Below are positions 1 to 7,643 of a stretch of DNA of 64,000 nucleotides, piece by piece. Under the pieces are notes generated by a model that searched no databases, was not told the DNA's origin, and was given only the letters and a program-made list of their open reading frames with translations. Source of the stretch: Candidatus Gastranaerophilales bacterium (GTDB taxonomy: Bacteria; Cyanobacteriota; Vampirovibrionia; Gastranaerophilales; Gastranaerophilaceae); NCBI GenBank assembly GCA_944322615.1, contig CALUPH010000003.1, positions 1-64,000 on the forward strand. The letters are read 5' to 3'. A program made the position numbers and the translations under genes. Position 1 is the stretch's first letter; every line of letters starts with the position of its first letter.

Positions 1-73
1 CGCGCCCTGAAGGACTCGAACCCTCGACATCCGGTTTTGGAGACCGACGTTCTACCAACTGAACTAAGGACGC
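1..73 (-). tRNA. trnW: tRNA-Trp (anticodon CCA)
   Basis: On the minus strand this folds as a cloverleaf. The acceptor arms GCGTCCT and AGGGCGC pair with one G-U, and the anticodon loop CTCCAAA gives anticodon CCA. The T arm contains GGTTCGAGTCC and the discriminator base is G at position 1. Any encoded CCA end would lie outside the window. It lies just downstream of rpmG. The order rpmG, tRNA-Trp, secE, nusG is common in bacteria, so secE probably follows beyond the window edge. Confidence 0.95.
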
Positions 74-87
74 TTATTATAATTATC

Positions 88-255
88 CTATTTTGTTTCT
101 TTGTGTGATGTATGTCTTTGGCAGAACGGACAATATTTATTCAATTCCATTCTTTCTTTTATATTTTTCTTATTTTTAACTGTTGTGTAGTTTCTTCTTT
201 TGCATTCTTCACAAGCAAGAACTACCATTCTATCGTTTTTTCCTTTGATTCCCAT
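88..255 (-). CDS. rpmG: 50S ribosomal protein L33
   Basis: A 55-residue protein of the large ribosomal subunit. It has the L33 pattern: a basic start, [15 protein letters not shown] with a CxxC pair, and a second pair in [14 protein letters not shown]. These four cysteines are the zinc-binding form of L33. An upstream in-frame ATG would add seven residues, but the ATG at 255 is chosen because AAAGGTG lies at the right distance before it and the product then has normal length. It is followed by tRNA-Trp, and the two are likely co-transcribed. Confidence 0.93.
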   Translation of the reverse strand: MGIKGKNDRMVVLACEECKRRNYTTVKNKKNIKERMELNKYCPFCQRHTSHKETK

Positions 256-449
256 TGTGTCACCTTTTCTTATCAAATTATATTATTATTTACAATAGAA
301 AATTATAGAATACAGCTTCTTCCCTTATATTCTACTTCCTTTGTATAAATCACTGATAATATAATATCTTAAACATATTTTTTTTCAAACATATATTTAC
401 AAAACTCAAAATTATCATCTCAAACACAAACAATACTGCGTTCAAACTA

Positions 450-478
450 TTCAAGATTAAGTTTAGAAACCTTATAAT
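450..478 (+). promoter_or_regulatory. putative promoter of the 509-1330 gene
   Basis: TTCAAG (450-455) and TATAAT (473-478) are separated by 17 bases, the spacing of a housekeeping sigma-70 promoter. An AAGGAG ribosome site follows directly before the ATG at 509. The rest of the stretch from 256 to 508 is AT-rich and shows no other gene. Confidence 0.5.
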
Positions 479-508
479 TATATAGTTATACAATATAAGG
501 AGATTTTC

Positions 509-1330
509 ATGTCTATTAGTATTAGAACAGCTGTGAAAAATGTAGCTTCCGAAGCATATAACAAAACAAATTTATTTTATTATGTTCTTTTGATTTTCAT
601 CTCAGGCATTTGTTGTATTTTCCTTCCTTCTGATAAGTCTATATCTATTAACAAGATTAGTATAATTGCAATTATCATATATTTTTTAACTTGCTTTCTT
701 TGTAGTGGTTTATTCACTTTAAGTGTTAATAACTCAATCAACAATAAAGAGGGAATTATTCCTAATTTATTTGCAGATATAAAGCAAATTTTACAAAAAG
801 GTTTTTACACTTTTGCAGGATGCTTTATTATTAGCTTTATTATGACTCTTTTGATTACTATTCTGTTTTTCCTTCTTATTATGATTCAACCATTACTTGG
901 GCTCATAATAATTCCTTTTGTATTCATCTTAGGGTTATATTTCTTTGGACTTTATTTTAATTTTATTAATTCTTTACATTTTGAAGATTGGTTTAACATT
1001 AAAAAAGCTCACGAATTCATTAAAAAATCTGGTGGCAAACTTATGGGAATCTACGTATCTAAATATATTCTAATAAATTTAGCTGCTATCATTATTGCTC
1101 TAATATTTATAATCCCAATCGCTGTTATTATTGGAGTACAATCTGTCTTTTCTTCTATTTCGGGAGAAACACTACAAATAACAGCATCATCTATTAGTTC
1201 GTTGATACTCTCAGTTATTATAGGAATTTGCAATATTTATACAATTGATTTAACTGCTCAATATATAAAAGAAGTAGAATCAATTGAAACTGGAACTGAA
1301 CCTGAATCTGAACCAGAAACGGAAAATTAA
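509..1330 (+). CDS. polytopic membrane protein of unknown function
   Basis: A 273-residue protein with about six hydrophobic segments (near residues 24-40, 48-72, 100-130, 132-155, 185-212 and 225-245). It ends in an acidic tail rich in Glu, Pro and Thr, which is probably cytoplasmic. The overall look resembles small bacterial membrane proteins of the DUF4013 or YciC type, but no diagnostic motif is seen, so no function is assigned. The start is supported by AAGGAG seven bases upstream. It is a single gene, closed by a strong hairpin terminator shared with the convergent flavoprotein gene. Confidence 0.75.
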   Translation: MSISIRTAVKNVASEAYNKTNLFYYVLLIFISGICCIFLPSDKSISINKISIIAIIIYFLTCFLCSGLFTLSVNNSINNKEGIIPNLFADIKQILQKGFYTFAGCFIISFIMTLLITILFFLLIMIQPLLGLIIIPFVFILGLYFFGLYFNFINSLHFEDWFNIKKAHEFIKKSGGKLMGIYVSKYILINLAAIIIALIFIIPIAVIIGVQSVFSSISGETLQITASSISSLILSVIIGICNIYTIDLTAQYIKEVESIETGTEPESEPETEN

Positions 1331-1339
1331 AATATAATT

Positions 1340-1367
1340 AAAAAGGGAGATTAAATTCTCCCTTTTT
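1340..1367. terminator. bidirectional intrinsic terminator
   Basis: A perfect 11-bp stem (1340-1350 with 1357-1367) has A5 on one side and T5 on the other and a 6-base loop. It can stop transcription from both convergent genes. It overlaps the stop codon of the minus-strand gene. Confidence 0.88.
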
Positions 1368-2568
1368 AATTAAAATTCATACTGCATATATATGCTGTTG
1401 ACCAGCAGTTTTGAAGATTAAATCCGCCTGTAAATCCATCTATATTTAATACTTCACCTATAAAGTACAAACCTTTCAATATTTTTGACTCCATTGTTTT
1501 AGAATTAACCTCATCTAAATCAACACCGCCTGCGGTAACAATTTCTGAATCTTTTATTCTTCCTGTAACATGCAATTTTAATGAGATTATGGACTGTATC
1601 AATATTTCTTTTTCTGTCTTTTTCAACTGTGCTGCTTGTTTATTTGAATCTATATTATTTTTTTCTAATATCACCGTTATAAAATTTTCAGGCACAAATG
1701 ACGAAAATACATTTTTTACTGTCTTTTTAGAATTTTCTTTAATTATATTTTCTATTTCTTCACATTTTAAATCTGATAATCTTAACTCAATTTCCAATGG
1801 ATTATTTAAAGATATCTCTTCATATGCTGTTAAAGAAGATATTTTAAATATACATGGTCCTGATATTGACTTATGAGTAAAAAGAATATCTCCACAGCAA
1901 TTATATTTCTTCTTACCTATTTTAAATGAAGCATCAACATTTTTAAAACTCATTCCCGATAATTTATAGAAATCTTTTTCTTCTATATCGAGTGCAGTTA
2001 AAGATGGTTTAGGCTCTATTATTCTATGCCCTAAATTCTTTGCCAGCCCAAATCCATTGCCTTTTCCACCAGTTGCTATAACGACATAATCAAAATTATA
2101 TGAATTTTTTTCTGTTTGAATAACAAACTCATTTAAATTATCTGATACACTTATAACTTTTTCTTTAATATGTTTAAAATTATCAGTGTAAAGGTGTTTT
2201 TTTAAATCCGATATTATTTTTGCAGAACTATCAGAAACAGGAAAAACTCTTTTGTCACTTTGAATATATGTTTTAATTCCCAAATCTTTGAATAATTCTC
2301 GTGTTTTTCTTTGTCCTATTTTAGATAAAACAGACATTAAAAATTTTTCACCACGAGGATAGTTCTTTACAAACTCTTTTAAATCATCTTCATCAAAAGT
2401 CAAATTACATCTACCGCCACCTGTAGGCAAAAGAGTTGTAAAAGGCTCTTTTAGATCAAACGCAGTTACTTTGTTATAAGGATTCTTACACAACAGAACT
2501 GATAGAAATCCTCCTGCTGCACCACATCCAACTATAGCTATATTTTTATATATCGACTCTTGTACCAT
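1366..2568 (-). CDS. HI0933/YhiN-family FAD-dependent oxidoreductase
   Basis: A flavoprotein of about 400 residues. The N-terminal dinucleotide site reads IAIVGCGAAGG, followed by TGGGRCNLT, a hallmark of the HI0933/YhiN (BaiN-like) family. VVIATGGKG and the C-terminal TAGGVDLDEV and FIGEVLNIDGFTGGFNLQ segments complete the FAD fold. The substrate is not known; some relatives act on bile-acid or other unsaturated substrates, and many are uncharacterised. The first in-frame ATG is at 2583. The ATG at 2568 gives an N-terminus closer to the family, and either start overlaps the end of folK. The two genes are probably co-transcribed. Confidence 0.88.
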   Translation of the reverse strand: MVQESIYKNIAIVGCGAAGGFLSVLLCKNPYNKVTAFDLKEPFTTLLPTGGGRCNLTFDEDDLKEFVKNYPRGEKFLMSVLSKIGQRKTRELFKDLGIKTYIQSDKRVFPVSDSSAKIISDLKKHLYTDNFKHIKEKVISVSDNLNEFVIQTEKNSYNFDYVVIATGGKGNGFGLAKNLGHRIIEPKPSLTALDIEEKDFYKLSGMSFKNVDASFKIGKKKYNCCGDILFTHKSISGPCIFKISSLTAYEEISLNNPLEIELRLSDLKCEEIENIIKENSKKTVKNVFSSFVPENFITVILEKNNIDSNKQAAQLKKTEKEILIQSIISLKLHVTGRIKDSEIVTAGGVDLDEVNSKTMESKILKGLYFIGEVLNIDGFTGGFNLQNCWSTAYICSMNFN

Positions 2569-3052
2569 ATAAAAATACATCATCCAATGTTTCTAATTCT
2601 TCATGCAGTTGCAAAAGAGATTTTTTATACTTTGGATGCTCATAATCAGGAATTAATTCTAACAAAGGAACAAGTGCAAATGCTCTTTCGTGCAGATGTT
2701 CATGAGGAATTTTCAAATCAGGTTCATCAACAATTAAATCGCCATAAAATAAAATATCAATATCTATAATTCTGGCTTCATATTTATCTGATTCAACTAT
2801 CTTTCTACCCATTTGAATTTCTGTATTTTTACATAAATCAAGCAATTCCCTTGGCGATAATTTTGTTTTTACTTCGATAACAGCATTAACAAACCAATCT
2901 AAATCTTTATTTCCCCAAGGTTCCGTTTCATATAAAGCAGAAGATCTTACAACTGTCACCATTCCTGTTGCTGTAAGCATTTTAACAGCTTGTTGAACAT
3001 AACCTACTTTATCTCCTATATTAGAACCCAAACACAAATACGCTATTGCCAT
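2546..3052 (-). CDS. folK: 2-amino-4-hydroxy-6-hydroxymethyldihydropteridine pyrophosphokinase
   Basis: HPPK transfers pyrophosphate from ATP to the pterin alcohol in folate synthesis. The 168 residues match the normal family length. They begin with YLCLGSNIGDK and contain SSALYETEPWG and the catalytic segment EARIIDIDILFYGD, followed by IPHEHLHERAFAL. No other folate gene lies next to it. Its 3' end overlaps the start of the flavoprotein gene, suggesting translational coupling. Confidence 0.95.
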   Translation of the reverse strand: MAIAYLCLGSNIGDKVGYVQQAVKMLTATGMVTVVRSSALYETEPWGNKDLDWFVNAVIEVKTKLSPRELLDLCKNTEIQMGRKIVESDKYEARIIDIDILFYGDLIVDEPDLKIPHEHLHERAFALVPLLELIPDYEHPKYKKSLLQLHEELETLDDVFLYGTRVDI

Positions 3053-3190
3053 TAGAACTCCTTATTTTAGCTATTTTTCAAGCACTTATACCAATATTGT
3101 ATTATGTTTCTTTCAACTTTACAACAATATTAAATTTATAATTAAAAATTGTAATAATAATCATAACTATAATTTTTTAAGGTATTCTTT

Positions 3191-3207
3191 TATGCTAAAC
3201 TTTCTTT
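3191..3207 (+). promoter_or_regulatory. possible -10 element giving a near-leaderless ribE mRNA
   Basis: TATGCT (3191-3196) lies only 11 bases before the ribE ATG. No purine-rich ribosome site precedes that ATG. If this is the -10 box, the transcript would start within a few bases of the start codon. No good -35 box is visible. No FMN riboswitch core is seen in the 155-base gap before ribE. Confidence 0.35.
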
Positions 3208-3849
3208 ATGTTTACAGGATTAATTGAAGAACAAGGTAAAATAAGAAGCTATAGTATTTCCTCTAACGGAATGGAAATTACGGTAACCTGTAATAAAATA
3301 TTGTCAGACATAAAAGAAGGTGCAAGTGTTGCAATAAATGGTGCTTGTCAAACAGTTGTAAAATATGGAAAAGACTATATAACAGTTCAGGCTTCCAACG
3401 AAACACTAAAGGTTACTAATTATAAAAATCTAAAGGTTAATGATTTCGTAAATTTAGAAAGAGCTTTAACACTAAACAAAAGAATAGACGGACATATTGT
3501 TTCAGGACATATTGATTGCTTGGCTGAATTTTTATACGCGAAACAAGACGGTTTTTCAAAAGAGTTCTATTTTAAAATACAAAAAGACTTTTCAAAATAT
3601 ATAATTTACAAAGGCTCAATTGCAATAAATGGAGTGAGCTTAACAATCGCATCAGTAAATAATGAGATTTTTTCGGTTGAGCTTATCCCTACAACATTAA
3701 AAGAAGTAAATCTTTCACAACTTAAAGAAGGTAATTTTGTAAACATTGAGACAGATTTATTCGCAAAATATGTTGAAAAAATTTTAACTTCAAAAGATAA
3801 TACAAGTAGGATTAACTACGGTTTTTTAGCCGAGAATGGATTTATATAA
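3208..3849 (+). CDS. ribE: riboflavin synthase alpha chain
   Basis: It dismutates two 6,7-dimethyl-8-ribityllumazines into riboflavin plus the pyrimidinedione. The 213 residues carry two lumazine-binding barrels. The first starts MFTGLIEEQGKI and has GACQTV. The second has HIVSGHIDCLAEF and NGVSLTIASV, with the usual T-x-L-P-T-like segment LIPTTLKEVNLS. The stop codon is followed one base later by the ribBA start, so they form a two-gene operon. ribD and ribH are not in the window. Confidence 0.95.
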   Translation: MFTGLIEEQGKIRSYSISSNGMEITVTCNKILSDIKEGASVAINGACQTVVKYGKDYITVQASNETLKVTNYKNLKVNDFVNLERALTLNKRIDGHIVSGHIDCLAEFLYAKQDGFSKEFYFKIQKDFSKYIIYKGSIAINGVSLTIASVNNEIFSVELIPTTLKEVNLSQLKEGNFVNIETDLFAKYVEKILTSKDNTSRINYGFLAENGFI

Positions 3850-3850
3850 A

Positions 3851-5065
3851 ATGAGCGAAATTAAATTTAATACAATAGAAGAAGCCATTGAAGATTTTCG
3901 AAATGGGAAGCCTGTTATAGTTGCAGATGATGAAGACAGAGAAAATGAAGGCGATGTTATCGTTCCTGCTCAGTTTGCTTCGCCGCAGATTATTAATTTC
4001 CTTATTTCACAATGCAAAGGAGTTTTATGTCTTGCTTTAACCAGAGAAAAAGCAGAAAAACTCGGATTATCTGAAATGGTAAGCCATAGTACAGATCCAA
4101 AGGGTACGGCTTTTACTCAAAGTATAGATGCTGTAAAAAAATACGGTGTTACAACAGGTGTAAGTGCTTATGACAGAGCAAAAACTATAGAAGTTGCCGT
4201 AGCAAATGATTCTGTTGCCTCCGATTTATCACGTCCGGGACATGTTTTCCCTTTAATTGCAAGAAAAGGTGGTGTTTTAGAACGTGTTGGACATACTGAA
4301 GCTTCTGTTGATTTAGCTCGTTTAGCAGGTTTAACTCCGGCTGCCGTAATATGCGAAATTGTTAATGAAGACGGTACAATGGCAAGAAGAGATAATCTTG
4401 TTGAATTTTCAAAAAAACATAATTTAAAGTTCATAACTGTAGCACAATTAATTGAATACAGATTACAAAAAGAAATGTTTATGCAAAGAGATGCCGTAGC
4501 TAAACTGCCTTCTGATTTCGGAGATTTTAAAGTATACGGCTATACCAATAAACTCGGCGGGGTTGATCAAGTTGCAATCGTTAAAGATGACGGCTCAGAT
4601 AAAATTCCAATGGTAAGAGTACACTCCGAATGTTTAACAGGTGATATCTTTCATTCAAAAAGATGTGATTGTCAAAATCAACTTGAAGCAGCTTTAAGAT
4701 TGATTGAAAATTATGGAAAAGGTGCCTTGGTATATATTAGAGGTCACGAAGGAAGAGGTATCGGTCTTGTAAATAAAATAAAAGCTTATGCACTTCAAGA
4801 ACAAGGAGAAGATACTGTTCAAGCTAATATTTCTTTAGGATTTCAACCCGATTTAAGAAATTATGGAATAGGTGCTCAAATTTTAAGAGATTTAGGTTAT
4901 ACTAAGTTTAAATTAATAACAAATAATCCGACAAAAATTATCGCACTAAATGGTTACGGTCTTGAAATTGTTGAAAGAGTTGCACTTAAAACTCCTCTTA
5001 ATAAATATAATGAAAGATATATTCACACAAAAGTTGATAAGATGGAACATTTAATTGATTTATAA
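3851..5065 (+). CDS. ribBA: bifunctional DHBP synthase / GTP cyclohydrolase II
   Basis: It catalyses the two entry reactions of riboflavin synthesis. The N-terminal RibB domain (about residues 1-200) has the acidic metal loop DDEDRENEGD and the segment RPGHVFPLIA. The C-terminal RibA domain (about 205-400) has HSECLTGDIFHSKRCDCQ, with the three zinc cysteines, then RGHEGRGIGL and NNPTKI. The ATG at 3851 is chosen because it lies after the ribE stop and fits the family N-terminus; an earlier in-frame ATG overlaps ribE. Confidence 0.96.
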   Translation: MSEIKFNTIEEAIEDFRNGKPVIVADDEDRENEGDVIVPAQFASPQIINFLISQCKGVLCLALTREKAEKLGLSEMVSHSTDPKGTAFTQSIDAVKKYGVTTGVSAYDRAKTIEVAVANDSVASDLSRPGHVFPLIARKGGVLERVGHTEASVDLARLAGLTPAAVICEIVNEDGTMARRDNLVEFSKKHNLKFITVAQLIEYRLQKEMFMQRDAVAKLPSDFGDFKVYGYTNKLGGVDQVAIVKDDGSDKIPMVRVHSECLTGDIFHSKRCDCQNQLEAALRLIENYGKGALVYIRGHEGRGIGLVNKIKAYALQEQGEDTVQANISLGFQPDLRNYGIGAQILRDLGYTKFKLITNNPTKIIALNGYGLEIVERVALKTPLNKYNERYIHTKVDKMEHLIDL

Positions 5066-5076
5066 AGAGAATAATA

Positions 5077-6069
5077 ATGGCTAATATAACTATATACAAA
5101 GTAGAATCATATAATTCAAAATATTTCAGAATTTTTTCAGGTGTTTATAATGACTTTAAAACCAACGCCGCTACTGACTATAATTTTGAATTAGAACCGC
5201 TTGCTTATCCTAATTTTATAAAAAGCATTGAAGATGGTCTTTTAAATTGCCTTATACTTTTTGAAGATGATATTCCTACAGGCTTTTTAGTTTATACTAC
5301 TTTAATTTCGGAGTCATTAGAATTAAACATAATTCATTGTATAGGAAATGAAAACTTAAATGTAAAAAGAAAACTTCTCCTTGAAAAGTTTATTGAAGTA
5401 AACAAACACTTAATGCGAGAAAAAGTTATAACATATCCTATGCTTGGAAAACAAGCAAGTTTTGCCAGCGATATTGAAGGTTTTGGTTTCAGGTTTGTAA
5501 ATACATCTGTAATGGGATTCAATCTTACTGATGCAAATGCAATAAATAAAACAAAAGAAATATATATTCCAAAACTTCCGCATGATTACACTATTTCTAA
5601 TTGGAAAACAATATTTTTTAAAGATGCAGCAGACATTATACATCAAGCATTTAAAGAATCTTCTGATGCTTTATTTGACAGCCGTTTTAACTCTGTAAAA
5701 GGCTGCAAAGATATTCTTGAAAAGATTACAAACAATGTTTACGGACAATTTTTACCGGGTATAACAAAGGTATTATTATACAAAAAACATCCTGTTGGTT
5801 TTTGTTTTGCAAATTTAACAAATGATAAAATTGCAAACATTCCACTTGTTGCAATTCTAAAAAAACATAGAAATTACGGCTTTGGCAAAATTATGCTAAA
5901 ACAGTTAGTTGATAATCTTTTGACTTCTGCAATTACAGGCGGATGGGCATTAAAAGAATTAAATGCAAGCTGCGATTCGGATAATTCTGCAGCAGTGAAA
6001 ATGTATACTTCTGTCGGATTTTCCGAAGAATATACATATCCACAAGCATATCATCCCAAAACTATTTAA
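5077..6069 (+). CDS. GNAT-family N-acetyltransferase, two-domain
   Basis: A 330-residue protein. The C-terminal half is a recognisable GNAT domain: VAILKKHRNYGFGKIMLKQL resembles the acetyl-CoA loop (R/Q-x-x-G-x-G/A), and LNASCDSDNSAAVKMYTSVGF is the motif-B signature. The N-terminal half (about 1-150) has the size and helix-strand pattern of a degenerate second GNAT domain, as in mycothiol-synthase-like tandem proteins. The acceptor is unknown. It starts 11 bases after ribBA with AGAGAA upstream, so it may belong to the riboflavin transcript. Confidence 0.8.
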   Translation: MANITIYKVESYNSKYFRIFSGVYNDFKTNAATDYNFELEPLAYPNFIKSIEDGLLNCLILFEDDIPTGFLVYTTLISESLELNIIHCIGNENLNVKRKLLLEKFIEVNKHLMREKVITYPMLGKQASFASDIEGFGFRFVNTSVMGFNLTDANAINKTKEIYIPKLPHDYTISNWKTIFFKDAADIIHQAFKESSDALFDSRFNSVKGCKDILEKITNNVYGQFLPGITKVLLYKKHPVGFCFANLTNDKIANIPLVAILKKHRNYGFGKIMLKQLVDNLLTSAITGGWALKELNASCDSDNSAAVKMYTSVGFSEEYTYPQAYHPKTI

Positions 6070-6093
6070 TCGAGAACTAAAAATGTTTTTGCA

Positions 6094-6297
6094 TTAATTA
6101 TTACTAAATACTACTTTCATTGTTGCCAAATTCTTTATGGACAACATTTTATGCTTATTCTTTTGTTCTTCATTGATATTAAAAATTCTTACTATTCTTT
6201 GAATTTCTTCAATTTGTTTCCTTGAAGAAAGAATATAAGCATTTTTTACCGGTTCACTTATTGTTCCTAAAACCCCATTTAATTGTTCTTCGTTCAT
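6094..6297 (-). CDS. small hypothetical protein
   Basis: A 67-residue soluble protein rich in Asn, Lys and Ile, predicted helical, with no motif I recognise. AGGGGAA lies shortly before its ATG on the minus strand, which supports translation. It stands alone between the GNAT gene (convergent) and the YhcH-family gene (divergent). No signal peptide or membrane segment is seen. Confidence 0.55.
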   Translation of the reverse strand: MNEEQLNGVLGTISEPVKNAYILSSRKQIEEIQRIVRIFNINEEQKNKHKMLSIKNLATMKVVFSNN

Positions 6298-6442
6298 CGA
6301 TTTCCCCTGTAAGATATAAAGTCTAACTTCCCCTATACTTTAATAAAGTTTTTTTGGCTCTTAGAATTGCCTTTTTATTTAACAAATGTAAAAATTTATG
6401 TTACATTAATAATCAAAAGTTTTATAAATGGGGGATTTACTT

Positions 6443-6886
6443 ATGATTATAGATAATTTATCTAATGCTGAAAAATATATTAGTTTACATAAAGACTTTA
6501 AACTTGTATTTGATTTTCTTAAAAATAATGATTTAAGTAAGCTGGAATGCGGAAAACATCAATTAAGAGGAGAAGAAGTTTTCTTCAATTTGCAAGAATA
6601 TGAAACAAAGCCTACTCAAAAATTAGAAGCGCACAAAAAATATATTGATATTCAAGTAGTTGCTATTGGTGAAGAATTTATGGGTTATACAAACATAGAA
6701 AATACTTCTTTATCTGAAGAATATGATGCAGAAAAAGATGTTATGTTTTTAACAGGAAATGTTGATAAACTTCTCGCAACAAATAAAAACTTTTTAATTT
6801 TCTATCCTGAAGATGCACATATGCCTGCTTTAGCAGTTGACAAACCATCAAAAGTAAAAAAAGCTATTTTCAAAATTTTAAAATAG
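6443..6886 (+). CDS. YhcH/YjgK/YiaL-family (DUF386) protein
   Basis: A 147-residue cupin-like protein matching the YhcH/YjgK/YiaL family. Family traits seen are GKHQLRGEEVFFNLQEYETK, the metal-site segment EAHKKYIDIQVVAIGEE, and FYPEDAHMPAL near the end. Members act in sialic acid or sugar metabolism in some bacteria; the substrate here is unknown. The ATG at 6443 is chosen over 6428 because GGGGGA sits six bases before it. The methyltransferase gene follows after seven bases, so the two are likely co-transcribed. Confidence 0.88.
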   Translation: MIIDNLSNAEKYISLHKDFKLVFDFLKNNDLSKLECGKHQLRGEEVFFNLQEYETKPTQKLEAHKKYIDIQVVAIGEEFMGYTNIENTSLSEEYDAEKDVMFLTGNVDKLLATNKNFLIFYPEDAHMPALAVDKPSKVKKAIFKILK

Positions 6887-6892
6887 ATTTAT

Positions 6893-7570
6893 ATGAAAAA
6901 CAAAACAAATTTAGAAATAAGAAACATGTTCGAAAAAATATCTGAAAAGTATGATTTTATGAATAGAATCATATCTTTTGGGCTAAATGAATATGTAAAA
7001 ACACAAGCAATAAAAGAACTAAACATAAAACCAAATTCAAAAGTATTAGATTTATGTTGTGGCAGCGGAGATTTAGGTAAAATTATAAAAAAGTTACAGC
7101 CATCTTGTGATGTAATAGGGGTTGATTTTTCGCAGAACATGATTGAATTAGCAAGCAAAAAAAATCCCAATATAACATACAGACAAATGGACGTAACTTC
7201 TCTTGCTTTTGAAAAAAATTCTTTTGATTATATAGTAATGGGTTTCGGGTTAAGAAATATTCCGCAAAAAAACAAAGCACTTGAAGAAATATATAGAACG
7301 CTTAAATCAGAAGGTCAATTTCTTCACATCGATTTCGGCAAACATAATATATATAGTAAAATCTACGATAACATTATATTATTCATAATTAAATTTTTTA
7401 CTAAGAACACAAAACCATACAAATATTTAATATTATCTAAAAGAAATTTTTTAGAACCTGAAGAACTGATTGAATTGTTTAAATTCAACAAACTCACATA
7501 TATTAAACATAAAAATATGCTTTTTGATGTAATTTCTTTTCAAATATTAAAAAAAACAGAGATTAAATAA
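6893..7570 (+). CDS. UbiE/MenG-type quinone methyltransferase
   Basis: A 225-residue SAM-dependent methyltransferase. The N-terminus (MFEKISEKYDFMNRIISFGL) and the SAM site VLDLCCGSGDLGK are typical of UbiE/MenG, as are GVDFSQNMIELA, VMGFGLRNIPQKNKALEEIYRTLK and the following LHIDFGK. Known members C-methylate demethylmenaquinone or the ubiquinone ring. A quinone substrate would fit the complex I operon in this window, but no other quinone gene is adjacent. The start has no clear ribosome site. Confidence 0.85.
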   Translation: MKNKTNLEIRNMFEKISEKYDFMNRIISFGLNEYVKTQAIKELNIKPNSKVLDLCCGSGDLGKIIKKLQPSCDVIGVDFSQNMIELASKKNPNITYRQMDVTSLAFEKNSFDYIVMGFGLRNIPQKNKALEEIYRTLKSEGQFLHIDFGKHNIYSKIYDNIILFIIKFFTKNTKPYKYLILSKRNFLEPEELIELFKFNKLTYIKHKNMLFDVISFQILKKTEIK

Positions 7571-7593
7571 TATATTTTTTAAATATACATAAA

Positions 7594-7627
7594 AAGAAGG
7601 GAACACAATAAAGTGTCCCCTTCTCTT
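7594..7627. terminator. intrinsic terminator between convergent genes
   Basis: A stem of GAAGGG (7596-7601) with CCCTTC (7618-7623), extended by ACAC/GTGT, is followed by T-rich sequence on the plus strand. It separates the methyltransferase gene from convergent nifJ. Confidence 0.75.
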
Positions 7628-7643
7628 CATAAGAGTGAATTAA

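Noticed and set aside
112-348. 78-residue plus-strand ORF over rpmG
   Set aside because: It is Phe/Ser-rich antisense sequence of L33 and its upstream region.
3061-3207. FMN riboswitch ahead of ribE
   Set aside because: None of the conserved FMN-element blocks is present; the gap is plain AT-rich sequence.
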